64,000 nt of DNA from Mesocentrotus franciscanus (Eukaryota > Echinodermata > Echinoidea > Camarodonta > Strongylocentrotidae), in assembly GCA_037976565.1 (NCBI GenBank), contig CP137671.1:14321229-14385228 (forward strand). The letters are read 5' to 3'. Every line of letters begins with the position of its first letter. Position 1 is the first letter of the stretch. The position numbers were made by a program, and so were the translations under genes. Under the pieces are notes generated by a model that saw only the letters and a program-made list of their open reading frames with translations, had not been told where the DNA came from and ran no database searches. Below are positions 36,201 through 50,900 of this stretch, in pieces.

Positions 36201-39200
36201 TTCATATTTTCTATTATCAAGGAGATGACATGTTCTTGATGTGGAATTTAGAAAAAGTCTAAAATACTTGAATTTTCGCTTTTTAATATATTTTATTTAA
36301 AGGCTACCAATGGCTCTCCATAATTTTTAAGTCCAACTTAGAGTTAAGTTCGACTTAGGATCTTTGTGAAACACCCCCTGGTCGTATAAGGTGGTGAATG
36401 TGTGAATTAACAAGGCCACTGGCTGGGTGGAAGGGGGTCATGTCATTTGTCATTTCTGTCATCTCTCTCTCTCTCTCTACTGTCACTTTCTGACAATAAA
36501 ATCCTAATTTTCTTAAGGCAGAATAATAAATTATAACCATTCACATCAATATTTTTCCATATTTTCCCCCATATCTTTCGGTTCTTTCTGCATCTAACCT
36601 TTGACCAACTTACCAAAGACTCGAGACCTACTTTCGACCATGTAAACGATGTTGTTGATTGTATTTAATTCGAAAGCGCTGGGTTTATTTGCGCTCCAAG
36701 AATACTCATGAACTTTAAACCCACTTAATCATATTTTGGCAATCGTATTATATAGATTAAACATGGAGAAATAGATTAATCATCAAAATGCAAATTTATA
36801 TCAGGAAATATGTGTAAATAAAATATACACAACTGTATATTCTTTGCTATTTCGTGGGCAGTAGAGGGCGTGTATACCTCGTTCAAACCGACTCTAAACC
36901 GACACATTCTTTGCCATTAAAGACAATGTAATGTCTTGTTCGGTGTGGTGTCGGTCTGGTGTCGGTCCCCTTGGTGTGACTGAGGTGTAATACTTCATTT
37001 ACACCAACGAAACTGACACCAGACCGACCAAAGACAGAACAGAAAAGCTATATCGGTCCTACACCGAATGGCTAAGTGTTGGTCGGTTTCGAGTCGGTGT
37101 GGCGATGCAGGGGCGGATCCAGCCGGCGGCAAGGGAGGGGCCTAAAAAGGGGCCCACTTCGTGCGAAAATTTGAAAATCGTGCCGGTCGATTTTTCGCTC
37201 AGTGGGGGGTAGTGAGCACAATTTTTTTTTTTGCACCCGAAAACATTTTTTCCCTCCGGGAAGGGTAATTTTTTTTCACCGCCACCCCTTGGGCGCTAGG
37301 GGAGGGGGCCCATCTTCTTTTTTTTTCAAAAAAAGGCTGTTTTTACATGTTTTTTCCTAGGGAGGGCCCGGACCCCGGCCCCCTGGATCCGCCACTGTGG
37401 CGATGTGACTGAGGCGATCAAGATGAAACGTCTACGAACAAGACATTGATCTTCAAACACAGAGGTACATGTATATGAATTCAAATACATAAATGTTTAG
37501 ATGGTTTTCAAGCACGTGGTTTAGAACGTGATCATACCGGCTTCTAAACACAATAGGTGACACACCCCCAACCAGCCCTCTTACGCAACGATATTAATAA
37601 CAGATTAACATGATTAAAGTGCGTTTTCGAGGGCGCCAAATACTACTAGTCTGGTCCCTCAGACCCTAGTGGTATAAAAGGAACCCGATAACTCAAAAAT
37701 GAATTCGTGCATGTTTTTCATGACCGGAGAGACGCAATATTTAGGGAGCCATAGCGACCAAGGTAAGAAAGAGCTATGGGGCCACACCGCCTCGTCCTAC
37801 CTTGCCCTGTCCCGCCCCCGTTGCGCGCGTCATTATTTGAATACTCTAACACCTTTTATGGAACAGTATTTAGATTCTAAAACATACGAAATAAATCTAG
37901 CATACATGACAATCTTTATCTAAGAAAATAGTAGACCAAATGTAGGGGGAAATCTCAACACTTTGATGGAAAAGTAACATAAACACAACACTATAATTAT
38001 GCTCAACCAGGCATGAATCGAATTTCATGAAATTAACATTTTTCAAGGGCATTAATCTTTCTTTGTAAGTAAACCACTTGCATTTTTTAAATCAAATTTA
38101 TGTGTAGAACGTTTACACTGACAACTATTGAGTGATTGGTTACCTGGCTATGGTCTGTGTGGTCAAACATATGGTTCACAGTGCTATAAATCTTTGCAAT
38201 CTTCATACAAATAAGGTTATGGCCATACTTTTCCTTCCAAGGTTTCCATATCGTTCGTTAAATATTTAAACGTTTTGGCCTCCTCCCCCCTCCCTTTTTT
38301 CACATATACGCATCTTGGAATCATGGACAGTCCCATGGACTTGATTGATCCCGTATAATTAGCACAGATATAGGCTATAATTTTGAAATGCCATTTCTGT
38401 TTGAATTACTAATAATTATCTTGTAACAGTAATTGCAATGAACTTTACACGAGTGGGTCACTATACCTAAATTCCAAACGGATGAACAATTCTGATATCT
38501 TGATATTATAATCTTTAGAAGTATGTCGCAAAATGTCATAAGTCGACAGGTGTTTTTCAGATGGAATATTTCATGACTGATTACTTTGTGAGGTCATCAC
38601 TCTTTCAGTGACCTATCAAAGAAAAGAACATGATAAGGTATTACAGCACACATGAAAAAGGGCTATTTCACGATACACATGGTGATCTTGACATCTAAAA
38701 ATTGATAGCTTTTGGACCTACATGTATGTTGATTTGATTTTTTTTTATAACTCTATGAAATCGTTTTGATGATTGTATTTATCTCGCTCAAAGCACTGGC
38801 GAATTTAGGAAGGGACACAACCGGCCAATCCCCCCTCCCCCATCACCACCCAAGTGGCATACCATTAGTACACAATTCCGAAAATGCCCCCTCTATTTTG
38901 AGGAGATGGCCTTTTTATTAAAGTATGCTTAATAAACGTCAGTGTTTCATTATAACAAACCAGATACAGTCTCGGCAATGAACTTACATTTGTGGTGGTG
39001 GGGGCAACCTCGAGCAAAACCTATCTGACATGCTTTAGGTATACATTTAGTAGGTCTACATACAAGAAAATTATGTAGACCCTTTCTTGGGGGAGAGCTT
39101 GTCAGAGAATAATGGTATAAAAAGGCAGAACAAATTTGAAACACCCCCTTTTGGGGCCCCCCCCCCCCATCCGCCGCTAAATACCATGAGGCAGAACCGA

Positions 39201-42200
39201 AAACAACTGATACATGCATTGAAATTGTGAACGCTCTATCCTCTATCCATGTCTTTCGTTTCATTCATTTACTTTATCACGGTAAAACTCACTTAAGCCT
39301 GAACGGTTAATCTTCGATAAGTCCGCGTGGACTTCAAATGATAATACATGTGTACAAAGAAACAAGCAGAGTAACATAAGATAACAGAACAAACGCTTTT
39401 GGAAAATAAAGAGATATTATAGAACGTATCTATTTCAATGTTTCAATATCCTTTCTTTTTAATTTTAACTAATTTCTTATTCTTTGGTAAGTGAAGTCAG
39501 TGTCCTACCGATCTTCTCGCAGCCAGCGAGGCGTAACACAAAGCCCAGAAAATCCTTCTATTACAAATCAAAACTCTTCAAGTAACAATCGATGTAATTG
39601 GATCAGTTTGTTTGTCGAGTTTTCGGCATGATAATAGCATGGACATTATGGAATCTCGGTGAGGTAGTAGTGTAGGGCACAGGCACAACAATTAAATGGA
39701 GAAACAGAGAAACATAAAAAGAGTTACATGGTAGTTACGTGAAGAAGGGGAGGAGGAAGGTAAAAGGAAGCTGTTCATCAATTGCCTTGTTAATATTTGA
39801 GGAAGCCCAATATTTGTTGCTGTTCCTTTATTGATCTGACACAAAAATATATTATTCAACTGGATATATTTTGTGTCATCCAAGCTCCAGTAGCTAGGGC
39901 TTAAAAATGAAATACAATCGTCAGGTATACAAAAATCTTAGGTGTCATTGGTATTGTATAGGACAAAATAGATTGGGCTTGAGATTTACATTTCATATAC
40001 GGAGACCAGTGACCCTTGTTGGCGGTGCCCCCACCCCCGCCCCTCTCAATGTTTGTACCCACACTATACTACTGTCATGACTGTAGGCTCAAGTTCGTTG
40101 CGCATGCATGGCCGGGATTATCCAAATTTGAAAAACATGATTTTAGTCGAATCATGTTGTTTTTACTACCAAGTTTAATTCATAAAAAGCGGAGACCATG
40201 CTGCGAGTTCAATTCACATAATGATCACATAATTTTCTGGATAACATATCGACCCTGCGGCACGGAGATTCACAGTATGAAAGTTGATTGCCGGTTGGTG
40301 GAATTTTATCTTTTTCATAATAATATTATTTCACATTTTTATGCAGAAATTACTATTGGGAATTCTAGTTCAGTTCAGGGTCAAGAAATTATTATTCCTA
40401 TGGTTCGTCTGAACTCCCAGGAGCCGTGAACCTGGGCCCCGTTTCATAAGACTTGTTATCAATAACAAGTGCTAAATTTCTATGACAAATTTGCTCTCAG
40501 CTAATCAAATGCCACGATTTCAGTAGCTTATAACAGTTATTGTTACTTGTTATTAATGAAACAGGGCCCAGGAGTACATAGTCCGCAATGTAAACGCCTG
40601 AATAAAAAAGACACGACATAGAAATTACTTCCATTACTTTAAAGAAAGAAATAATTGATTGAGAGATATCGGCTTTAAACCCATTGAGTAGAGAGTGACA
40701 AAAATGGATAATTGTCTTGCCGAAGGAGAGCAGTGCCGGGCTGGGATTCGAACCCTCAACCTTCGGCTTGTGATCGAGTCAAGTGAATGAACCATTATAC
40801 TACGACACCTTGTACCAATATTCCGTTTTTCTGTTCTTTCAGCAAATGCAAATGAATGTTGTTAGATTGCATTTTGCCCTAGGCTTAAATTTCAATTGGA
40901 TATCTAGATTCTAGCTTAGTACAATGCACGCTCTCTTTAATTTGTTTTAAAATATCAGGGAATTCCTTATAGGGAGATATATACGTCATAGATTCATACA
41001 ATTCCAAGGGTAGTCATTTCCAAACTATTTCCTTCCATTATTCTGCAAGATCAGCTGGAAAGCCAATGTCAGGAAAAGCAAACGGATTTCAAGACACATT
41101 TTAGAATACAAGGATGCGCGAGCATAGAAACCGGATTTACATGTAGTGCATCGGTTGGAGAGATTGGAAACCGTCTGAATAGGATGTCCGATGTGGCAAA
41201 TAAGATATGACTTTCCCACACGATAAGTACTTTCATTCATGGATTCATCAAAAGGAAAATAGATAACCTCATTTTATTCCTCTTAAACAATGGTAAAACA
41301 AAATACAATGACAATACTAGATGGCGTAGCTCCAGGGGGCAAGGGATACATCCCCCCCCCCCCCGACCCAATCGAGTGGTGAAAAAATAAAAATAATTAA
41401 TAAGCGAAAAAATGAAAAACAATAAGGATAGGGAGAATGGGGAAAAGGTACAATAAAGAAGATGCCTGGACCACCTTTCAAACCCTCCCTCTAATCAGTA
41501 GCCTTGTAAATTCACATTTCATTTTGCCATTAAGAACGATGCTCCCTCCCCATCCCCCCTCCAACAATCATTGAAGTGCCCCCTCAACGAACGGACTCAC
41601 GCTTTTACGTCACTGACAAAACTTATATTGCTTAACTCAACTGCGATAACCGCATGATACCGGATTGAAACTTTTAAAAAGTTTTGATGAACCGTTCGAC
41701 CTAGATCGACCTCTCGCTTATCTGTCATGACTAACATATGACTACTCGTGTATATTTGTTTGGATTCGACACAAAAAGCCTACTGCATAGATAAGGGAAG
41801 GGCAGAAAAGGCAAATACGAACAGCATCTGAATGCACCAAGAGAGATACGGTAACGAACTGAAGACGCAGACGAAAGGAGAGAAAGAGGCAACAGTAGAG
41901 TATAGCCGTACACGGCGAGAGAGGAGGGGGGCTGCATCCCCTTGAAAATACCAATTTAATCGAGCAATTGTCACCTCGTGTCCAAGCAGGGAGGTGGTCA
42001 CATCTTATCTTGTATCTTTCAACGCTTCCAACACCAAATTATAAAAATATGAAATGGCCCAAAATGCATCAGTTGTAGATGTCACTATAAAAAAAAACAT
42101 CAAAACTTATGTGCGCGCTCGCTTCGCATGCTCACAACATGGAAAACTCGAAAGTTGAAATTCTGGCACAAGACATCAGTCCCCTGGCGTGAGGGGCGTC

Positions 42201-45200
42201 AGAAGCAAAATGGGCCAAACGACTCAAATGTCATGAACATGGTGAAGGCATGTTATCCTTAGTTGGGGGTCACAAGTGCTCCCGCAACTTAGGAAATCAT
42301 CGATGTTAAGTCAAAAGTTATCGTTATCTATAGATCTGTGGGACCGATGTGGCCTTCGAGTGTCGTTGGATGAAGGATGTCACGTAAACGAATTACTGTC
42401 GTTTTATTTCCTCTCTGTCAAACCTTCACAAAACTAGCTCTGTCATCTATTTACCATGTTCACTCTATTGATAAAAGAGAGACTAGTTTGTCGTGTGCGT
42501 TTCCCATGAAAAATAGAAGTACAGTAAACTTTGTTGAGGAAGAGCTCTACCTGTTCATCAATTTATTCCCAGGAACTAAATCTATAACGTAATAAACGGG
42601 CAATAGTTCGATTGAATGAATATTCACGACTGAAAGGTATTAGTACTATTTTACGACTTTACGCTACAGCAATGATTGAAGAAAATAAGAATAAAGCATC
42701 AGTGATAAGTGAAAAGAGTAATTTCATTAGCAATAATATTATTCCTATAAAAAATGACTTACCCAAATATACTAAAATAATAAATACATGAATGAACAAA
42801 CAAACAATTAAATCAATACATACATAAATGAATGATAAATAATTGAATAAAAGAATAAATACATTCATGAATTAATCAATAGCAAGTTCGATAAATATTG
42901 CTCGATTTAAAGAAAACACTAAACAGAAAACTCAACAGGTAAAACTAAACAGGTAAATAGATATTGTAAAGAAAAAAAAATAATAATAATAAATACATAA
43001 TTAAATCAATCAGATGACAGGCTTTCAGAAAAACGTTTCACATTTTCAAATGCATCTGTACACAAACTAAAAGTGTAGAATACATTATATGTACATGTCG
43101 GTCATTTCATGTAAGTTTAGTACACAACAAATGAACTGCTAGTCCCCCCTCCCTCCAATGGCGGGGAAAACGCTACGCCACTGGTAATAAGTCCAAAGGT
43201 CGCTTACCTTTGAATGTTATCTCCCATCCAATATCATGAATATTCATGAGGAATATATATGCATTGTTCTCTTCCGATATTATATATCATTAACCTATAT
43301 CAAATAAATTATCATGTGATGATTGTTTGTCCAAATATGGAATAAATCGCTTCCAATAATTGCATTGTCACTACTATCTATGAATACAAAGTCATGTAAG
43401 TAATCAGCAGATATTTACATGGTAATCAGACAATCAGACAAATCAGATAATACCAGCCACCCGAACCCTCCGTTCAAGCAATCAAGGATTACTTTGTGTA
43501 CCCAAAACCAATACATTATTCTATGGGGCAGATCTTTTGCGGTTGCTGAACCAAACCTTTGGAACAATCTTCCCAATTCCATACGACAGGCACCCACTTC
43601 TGCAACGTTCAAATCTGTACTAAAAACGCACCTCTTTGGCCTCCATTAATTAGCTTAAACTGTATTTTGTCTTTACTTACGTTATTTGTTTTGGCCATGT
43701 TAGATATCTGTCTATTATGTTAGTTACTATGTTAAAGATACTATGTCCCTTTTGCAGCCAACATCAAATTCTGTAGAACTTTGCAGGAATTATGAATATG
43801 TCATGTATGTCCTATCTGTGAAATTTAAACGTTTGCAGTGTCATAATATTCAAATTATGCAAGGAAACCCGTTTACTTGCTAGACTTCACTGTCAGACAC
43901 TATTGAGTGACTGACTGGCTTTTTCATCTTTGGTAATAACATACATAAAATGAGCTGTAAAGGGTACATGAGCATTTGTCTACATCAATAACCCACTTCT
44001 TGTAATGGCCAAAATTAAACTGATTGAATCTTTGCGCAGCATAAAATGTACGACCATTCGGATTTCGGTACAATGGTCTGAAAAATCAGACTATTACTTA
44101 CTGGCTCTATAGCTCCTAAGTCGATTCGACAACTAATAGTCGTTATTTTCCCACTTAAAGACATTTTCAAGACCCCTTTTTTAAAGGGAAGTTCTAAATT
44201 AGTATTGCCTTTAAAATGCCGTTGGAATTTAACCTTTTCATTTTTTTGGCCTGCAAATGGGACATAGTACCTTTAAGTTAGTCATTTTAGTAGTTATAAT
44301 ATTTGTATACTTCTGTTTGATGATTTCTTTGTGTGATGATATTTCTCTTGTTATTCATGCTTGTACAGCGCATAGAGAAACTTTGCTTATTATGCGCTCT
44401 TTAAATATTGTATTACACTGTATTATTACTATTATTGTATGCCAATATCTAGATAACCATAATCTGCAGAAGTGCGTAAAATGCAAAGAGTACCTAAAGA
44501 ACATACAACCAAACTAATACAATGTGCAAAGGATAGAGCAAATAACATGATAACAAATACAAACATTTATATTGACAGGAACACAATTAAAGTTTTGCTG
44601 CTGCCAAAAGTCAGAGCAATGCCATTGCTACATGGGCTTCAAGATAGGGCTAAAGAAAAAAAGAAGCATGGAATAGTTTCTTGCCAGGTACCTGATCGAG
44701 AGCAGCAAAGTCTACTATCTTACCGAATGAGAAAGTGCCGAGCTAGGACTCGGACCCTCAACCTACCGCTTGAAGGTTACGTGGATGAACCATACATAAT
44801 AACTGTACATGTAAATACAGTGTCTTGATTGAGTAATCGTACCTAGATTCGAACCAACATATACTAAGGGGGAACTGCAGTTTCACAGTGCCAAAAAGAT
44901 CTATTTTTGTCTATTTTTGTTTGTGTCTGTTTGATTATTTTGTTTTTTCTTTTTTTTTAAGGGTATATTCATTTCAAAATAATGTTGTTCCAAACAGCTT
45001 TGCCATTGTGATTGATTTCAAACTTTACAGGAAAAAATAAGCACCGCAAATCGAAAAAGTGTTAAGGGTTGGTGGTTGATAAGATTGACACAAAATATAC
45101 CCCGGTTCCAAGTCTATGTGCATTGTGTATGTATCGTTTATTTAACAATTAACTAATCAGTTTCATATTAAATTTGAATCAACACACGTATCTTCAAGTA

Positions 45201-47890
45201 CTAGTTAACATTTATGCATTTTAATTTGTTTTGTGATAATCTGTAACAAAGGGGCCATGTAACGAGATAAGAAAGCTTGATATTGTTTGCAATTCCAATA
45301 TTCAGTTCAATTCAATTCAATTTATTTATGTTTCCAACAAAACAATACAAAATCAGTTTTAAACATTTACAACAATTTAAGAATACATATTGGAAACGGA
45401 GGGGTCCACTAAAAAGCAATGCTTGTACAAGTGTGGACACCCTAAATGATACTTAAGAATAATGATTAATTAAATTAACAAGTTCTTAACTACAAAAGGA
45501 ACTACAAAATAGAGAAAAATGGGGGGGATGCCAACAGAGACGAGAACGGGACAAGACAGTACCTTACATGACAAACATGGTAGGATGCGGTTACAATACA
45601 AAGAGTAGATAATGCCCCCAAAAAGGAGAGATCAGGGTACAGAAAATAATTTAAAAAATGATGAGGTGCATGTGGGGTTGAGAGGAAAATGAGGAAAGAG
45701 AGATGCGCGTTAGAAAGGAGATAAGCTTGAGAAGGCACAATATAATATATCAAATTACATTTTGAGTCAGCGAGTAGAGAATGATTTTGTATTAAAAAAC
45801 AAAAAAACAACAACAACATATAAATTTAATGAGGTTGATATGATTGTAATAAAAACAATGTCAATTTTTTTCTTAAAAGTATTAATCGATGGAGCATTTT
45901 TTATTTCATTACTTAAAGAATTCCAAAACATTGGACCTTCATATATGAACGTTTTTGGGGCTAAGAGAGTCCGCAAGAGAGGTAAATGAAAATCGTCCGA
46001 ATGTCTTGTTGGGTAATTATGGACTGAGCTATTTTTAAAAAACATTTCATGAAAAACAGAAGGCAACATATTATTTTCATAATTATACATAAATTGACCT
46101 AGTTGGAAAAGATATAAGTCTTTTACCTTTAATATCTTATTTTCAAAAAATAAAGAGTCTGTATGGGAGCGAAAGGGAGAATTACAAATTATACGAATAA
46201 TCCTCTTTTGTAATAAAAACACTTTATCTAATGACGTTTGATGTGTGTTACCCCAGACTAAGAGACCATCATTTAAGTATGGGAGTATCAATGAACTATA
46301 AAGCATAATTAATGAATTAAGAGGGAGACATGTCTTTAATTTATAAATAATACCGATATTTCGGGAAATAATTTTACAAATATTGTCGATGTGATTTTTC
46401 CATGAAAGCTTTTTGTCAACCGTTACACCTAAAAATGTGTTAAATGAAACGCACTCCAATGGGGCATTATCCAAAACTATAATAGCTGGCAATGAATTTA
46501 TAGATTTACTAAACAACATATACTTTGTTTTCTGGAGATTCAATGATAATTTTTTAGCTCTAATCCACAATAAAATATTACACATTTCAATATTAATTAT
46601 TTCAACTAACCTATGAGAGTCTTTGTGAGAAAAAAGTAAATTTGTGTCATCAGCAAAAATTACGAAGGACAGAATATCAGAAGATCGACAAAAGTCATTT
46701 ATATATAAAATAAATAAGAGGGGGCCTAATATGCTACCTTGTGGAACGCCACAATTTACTGCTTTCTATCCGAAAGGTAGCTCCTGAACCACTCCAAGGC
46801 CATCCCACGTACACCATAATGTGAAAGTTTATAAAGTAAAATATCATGATTAATCGTGTCGAAGGCCTTGGAGAAGTCCAGGAAAATGCCAGCCATATGA
46901 GAAGATTTGTCGATGGCATGAGCCACCTTATCAATAAAAGACAATAGTGCGTGTACAGTGTTATGTTTTTCCCTAAAACCAAATTGGAGATTAGAAAAAG
47001 TTTTTTTTTTTTTTTTTAAAGATACTGTCCGAATATAAATTATCTTTTCAAGAATTTTCGAAAAGGAGGATAATAAAGAAATGGGTCGATAATTATTAAC
47101 ATCTAATTTATCACCCTTTTTAAACAAAGGAATGACCTTTGCAACTTTCATGGAGGTGGGTACCTGACCATGTAATAAAGACAAATTAAAAATATGAACA
47201 AGAGGATCCACAACGGAAGATATAATGCCCTTTAAAATAAAATTATTTATTTCATCATGGCCCGAACTTTTCTTAGTCTTTAGTTTCGAAACAATATCTA
47301 AAATTTCACATCTATGAGTAGGAACAAAGAATATAGACTTTTGATTGGGCTGGCCCAAAAAATCAACAAAATGCTTATTTGATGGGGGGATGTTAGCAGC
47401 AAGATTTTCACCGATCGATGAAAAATAATTATTAAAAATATTTACTAAGTCCTGAGGATCCTCAACAATCTCATCATTAAACTTAATTTAATATTTAATA
47501 TTCGTGTACAAAGATGACAAACCACGTCGTACAAGTGCTGTACTGCAGTGGTTACCTGTTTTATTTTTCATTTACTTTCATTTCATTTTATTTTTATTTC
47601 ACAAACCATGATAAAAAGCATTGTATATTTATAACATACATTTTAATTTTTCGTTTAATTTAATTTAATTTCGTATTTATTTATTTCACAAGCCATAATA
47701 AAAAGCATATTGTATACTTATAACATATATTTTCATTTTCATTTCGTTTCGTTTTTATTTATTTCACAAACCACGATAAAAGGCATCGTATATTTATAAC
47801 ATATTCTAAAATCTGGCAGTATAAAAAAAAAATCAGCCTAACTTAATTTACACTGTTCATTCTGCATCCACTCAATACTACTACTACTAC

Positions 47891-47922
<32 letters not shown>

Positions 47923-50900
47923 CTTCTACTACATTTTAGGGTTCAGATGAAGGCTTGGCTGAAGCTATAATTAACAGATGAACCGATGAATTAATCTTCT
48001 TAAGTCTGTACCAGCAGACTAAGCTCGCGTGTGAGAGTTTGCATAGCTGTCTAATAATCTGTAGTCAAAACCCTGTATGGTGATGAACTATCTCTCTTTA
48101 GGTGCTCATTTACGAATGGACCTGTCTGGATCAACAAACGAGCCGGACCTGTTGGGCAATAATATCTTCCCGAAAGGAAGTGATTCCACTCACTAGCAAG
48201 TACAACCGCCTTGGTGGAAGGTTATGTATACTTGGGAAGGAAACATAGAATAGTGGTGGTGATTAACCACAATATTACCTATATAAGGCATAAATAGGCC
48301 TCTCATTTTGTGGCCTTACTTGGTAAGAAAACCTAATACACGAAAAACAAAAGATTTTTATGTTGTTTTTTTTTTAATCGGGGGATTTTTTTAATAACTT
48401 GTACATGTCGTAATACCCTTCAACTTGAAGCCTGGAATTTATTAGTGGTGGTGATTAACCAAAACATTACCTAAATAAGGCATAAATAGGCCTTTCTTTT
48501 TGGGGCCTTGCTTGGTAAGAAAACATAATACACGAAAAAACAAAATAAAAGTTTTTGTTTTGGGGGGGGTTAATCGGGAATTTTTTTTTTTTTTAATTTG
48601 TACATGTCGTAATACCCTTATACTTTGAAGCCTTGATTAACTAAAACATTACCTATGTAAGGCATAAATATGTCTTTTTTGGGGGGGGGGTTGGACACAT
48701 GGATGCCCCAATGCAGGCCATTATATTTATTTTTTACACATGGTCCTATGCCTTTGAGTGTGTACACATATATTCACAATCATCTTTGATTTTATTGCCG
48801 GGCCATATTTTGTTATCAATTGATCAATGTAAAACAGTCAGATCCCTACTATAATATTGGCAATATTGAAAAAGATCTGTTTTCGAGTTAGCTAGAATTG
48901 TGGATGCGTATAAGTGATTCCAAAAGGGAAGTGATTCCAAAAAGGAAGTGATTCCAATCACTATCAAGTACAATCAGCTGGTGGACATATAATGTATACT
49001 TTGTAAGAAAAAATACAACACGTAAAACAAAAGAAAAGTATTTTTTTTTAATGCCAAACGTGACGATATTATGTAGCCAAAAATTATACGCCCAATTCGT
49101 GGGATATTTTTATTAAATTGTAGTAATATCCTTTAACTTAAAGCCTTGAACGTATAAGTGGTGGTGATTCACCAAAACATTACCAATGTTAGGCATAAAT
49201 AGGCTTTTCTTTTTGAGGGTCGGACACATAGATGCCCTCATGCAGGGCATTTTTTTCTTTTTACCCTGTGTCCTAACAAAATATGAACTGCAAATCTCGT
49301 TTAATTCTTTTTAATTTCAAATTTAGTGTTTCACAGGTCCTATGCCTTTGAGTGTGCACACATATATTCACAATCATGTTTGTTTGTTTGTTTTGTTTTT
49401 TTTTGTTGACAATTTGAGGGCTGTCAGATGGGGACAAAAGCCCTCGCCATTTGAATAAATTCATGAGAAGTTTTTGATTGGGTATGACGAAGAACTCTGT
49501 CTCTTGCAAGACCATAACACATAACTCGCCTCACTTCTTAATGATAGTTTTCGAAATGTCTGCTTATATGTCTGATTATTCCCTTTTGATCATTTCTTCT
49601 TCCATCTGCTATTCGTGTTGGTTTTCACTTTTCAGAGCATGGATGGTGCAACGTTTTCTATAATCATGATAATAAAGTCTATACCAATGACATACCAGTT
49701 GAATACGATGACAGCACCAAACACCACACCTTAAATATCACACTTCTCATGCATAGCCCCCAAAAAAAAAAAAAAATAGAACTAATGTCCTTTGGCAAGA
49801 CATTGATCTACATTTGCCACACTCAACCCAGGTGATGTAAATGGGTACCTGGCAGGAATTAATTCCTTGAAATGCTAGAGCGCCGCAGTGGCTGCCTTGC
49901 TAAAGCCAGGGTAATAATCGGGGCAGCGCCAGAAGCGTCACAACGCGACGGACATGTGCGCTATATAAGAAGCCACTATTATTATTATTATTATTAACAC
50001 CAGACTTGACTTCCTTACAGTGGTTCATGAAACATTATCATTTTTTTCAGGATATTACCTGGTGCTTAACACGGTTTTCTGTGTCCTAACAAAAACATGA
50101 ACTACAAATCTCGTTTAATTCTTTTAAAATTCAAATTTAGTGTTTCACAGATATAAACCGTATTTTATGGTTTTCATATATTTGCTTCATGATTTAGTTT
50201 AGGCGATGATTGTATTTCATGGCAAATATATACATCTTAAGAAGAATCTCATATCGGAAAACGGACTCTTATTGTTCTGTGTCCTCGGTTTTCACCACGT
50301 CATGATATTGGCAGATGACACACTCTTAAAACTATTTAATAAAAATTTGCCCAGCACGAGGTTAATGATGTATCCAACCAACTTTGGGCATTTTCTTTAT
50401 CCAGTTAACTTGAGTAATATATTGTCCAATTAGGGTTAAAATATAGAAATAATTACTTTAAAATGGGCATAATATTGACCCGGTTGCGAAAAAAACAATG
50501 CCAAAAGTAGAGTGGATACATATTTACCCTCATGACACATTTTACACAGTATTTGGTTTGAGAACAAGGTGCTGCCAACCGGGGCAAATGACTGGACATG
50601 ATTATTTCGGGGTGGAAAGCTATATTATTTTTATCAAAATTAAACCATATTCTAGTGAGTGGTATAGCTACACTGGCACGGGGCACGTGCCATACCCCCC
50701 TCCCCATCCAGTATAATAGCGAACGAATGGGAAATGAAATCAAAAGGATAGGGGAAGATATGGAAAGAAAATGGTAGGACCCTCTTCCACAACCTATACC
50801 CCATGTGCGGTGGCACTTTGTGTCCACCTAGTAAGACTGGTGCATGCCCATCCCTCTCCCAATAATGCCAATGCCCCCCTCGCTACGCCACTGACGTTAG

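Noticed and set aside
40016..40429. 137-codon ORF (plus)
   Set aside because: No recognisable domain, no splice context, and it begins in a C-rich low-complexity run. Length is within chance expectation.
40735..40810. tRNA gene on the minus strand
   Set aside because: It has A and B boxes, but the acceptor stem does not pair and the flank matches another SINE copy.
47890..47930. CRISPR-like or regulatory array
   Set aside because: It is a plain (CTT)n/(CTA)n microsatellite. No array with unique spacers exists in the window.
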